NCBI GenBank assembly: GCA_024653845.1
Contig: JANLHA010000017.1
Span: 1-6,569, forward strand
Length of the DNA: 6,569 bases
Direction of reading: 5' to 3'
From: Candidatus Omnitrophota bacterium
GTDB lineage: Bacteria > Omnitrophota > Gorgyraeia > Zapsychrales > JANLHA01
Shown here: positions 5,824 through 6,569 of the stretch, one piece after another
Layout: each line of letters starts with the position of its first letter
Position numbering within the stretch: position 1 is the stretch's first letter
Made by a program: the position numbers and the translations under genes
Notes under the pieces: model-generated
Databases searched by the model: none
The model's input: the letters and a program-made list of their open reading frames with translations, nothing else
Told to the model about the DNA's origin: nothing

Positions 5824-6569
5824 ATGAAACCAATCAAAGGGGATATGGAAACTCAAAAGGTCTTGCGACCGATACAGATGTTTCGGGTGAATATTTGCGA
5901 TCGGGCGATTGAGCGTGCCGTATCGGTGCTCAAAAGTGGGTATGTGGGGCAAGGGCCGGTCGTTGACGAACTGGAGAAATATTTCAAGGATGTCAGTGGC
6001 GCGCCTTACAATGTGACAGTCAACAGCGGGACTTCTGCTTTGCATCTGGCCGTGATCTTGGCCGGGGTAAATCGTGGCGATGAAGTGATCACCACTGCCC
6101 AGACGATGATGGCCACGAGTCACGCGATTTTGATGCAGGGAGCAAAACCTGTTTTTGCGGATGTGCAATTGAGCAGTGGAAATATAGACCCGATGGACAT
6201 TGAGCATCGCATCACAAAAAAGACCAAAGCAATCCTTGTTGTTCACTGGGCGGGGTGTCCGTGTGATATGGATGAGATCCATTCACTCGCTCGTCGACAC
6301 AACTTAATGGTCATTGAAGACGCTGCTCATGCCATCGGTGCAACTTATAAAGGACGCCCCATCGGGAGCATCAGTCCCATGACGTGTTTTTCGTTTCAAG
6401 CGATCAAACATGTCACGGGCGGGGATGGCGGGATGTTGAGTTTGCTCAACGAAGAAAATAAAATTTTTGCATCACGTTTGCGATGGTTTGGAATTGATCG
6501 TGATCAGCGTAAACCCACGCTCTTGGGTGAACATGAATGGGATGTGACTCAACTGGGTTACAAGTATCA
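5824..6569 (+). CDS. DegT/DnrJ/EryC1/StrS-family sugar aminotransferase, 3' end outside the window
   Basis: PLP-dependent enzyme that probably transfers an amino group (usually from glutamate) to a keto-sugar nucleotide. The frame is open for 248 codons from ATG 5824 to the window end, so roughly the last third is missing. Motifs: KSGYVGQG, VNSGTSALHLAV (phosphate-binding region), AKPVFADV, VIEDAAHAIGATYKG with Asp166 and His169, and CFSFQAIKHVTGGDGG with the catalytic Lys195 (codon AAA at 6406-6408). The visible end reads QLGYKY, the beginning of the usual GYKYxM segment. Key residues look intact, so this member should be competent. By hand count it shares about 120 of about 215 ungapped aligned residues with the upstream paralogue, showing tandem duplication. 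With rfbA, rfbB and rfbC upstream, the likeliest substrate is a dTDP-4-keto-6-deoxyhexose, made into a 4-amino sugar. No FdtA/QdtA-type 3,4-ketoisomerase is seen, which slightly disfavours 3-amination. Regiochemistry cannot be read from the sequence. Confidence 0.92.
   Translation, partial: MKPIKGDMETQKVLRPIQMFRVNICDRAIERAVSVLKSGYVGQGPVVDELEKYFKDVSGAPYNVTVNSGTSALHLAVILAGVNRGDEVITTAQTMMATSHAILMQGAKPVFADVQLSSGNIDPMDIEHRITKKTKAILVVHWAGCPCDMDEIHSLARRHNLMVIEDAAHAIGATYKGRPIGSISPMTCFSFQAIKHVTGGDGGMLSLLNEENKIFASRLRWFGIDRDQRKPTLLGEHEWDVTQLGYKY

Noticed and set aside
5512..6282. Long open frame on the - strand opposite the two DegT genes (and a similar one at 4930-5298)
   Set aside because: These are shadows of strong coding sequence on the + strand. 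The two antisense frames resemble each other only because the sense genes are paralogues, and they show no recognisable domain.
1..6569. tRNA, rRNA, CRISPR, insertion sequence or phage attachment site
   Set aside because: Intergenic gaps are at most 38 bases, no regularly spaced repeats or transposase-like proteins are present, and no terminal inverted repeats were seen.

Overview
The window is a stretch of a bacterial surface-polysaccharide (O-antigen, capsule or glycoprotein-glycan) locus. All seven genes lie on the + strand. They are packed tightly, with gaps of 8, 38, 10, 1, about 22 and 15 bases, and I see no promoter or terminator inside, so they look like one transcript that enters and leaves the window. 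Good Shine-Dalgarno sequences precede several starts, as expected for a bacterium. The gene content suggests a Gram-negative-type envelope or a glycan-decorated surface, but I cannot name the organism.

Layout: (1) bases 1-1628 hold the 3' part of a large gene for a 'PFTS motif' polysaccharide biosynthesis protein, whose reading frame runs off the left edge; (2) 1637-2500 rfbA; (3) 2539-3069 a GNAT N-acetyltransferase; (4) 3080-3652 rfbC; (5) 3654-4664 rfbB; (6) 4687-5808 a DegT/DnrJ/EryC1/StrS-family (sugar aminotransferase-like) protein; (7) 5824 to the right edge, a second DegT-family protein, closely related to the first and cut off by the window end.

How they fit together: RfbA makes dTDP-glucose, RfbB turns it into dTDP-4-keto-6-deoxy-glucose, and RfbC can epimerise C3 and C5 to the L-configured 4-keto sugar. 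No rfbD (4-keto reductase for rhamnose) is present. Instead there are two aminotransferase-like proteins and a GNAT enzyme, which points to an N-acetylated (or otherwise N-acylated) amino-6-deoxy sugar rather than, or in addition to, L-rhamnose. The PFTS protein probably works on glycan assembly.

The most notable signal is in the tandem DegT pair. The two proteins are about 55% identical by hand count, but the first has Gln (codon CAG) where the second and the rest of the family have the PLP-binding catalytic Lys. It also lacks the His found at this site in the PLP/PMP-dependent sugar 3-dehydratases. It may be an inactive partner of the second protein, a diverged enzyme, or the result of a single base change. 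Secondary signals are a strong rise in GC from the first gene to the last, a G7 tract inside the AT-rich first gene, and an unusual start region for the first DegT gene.
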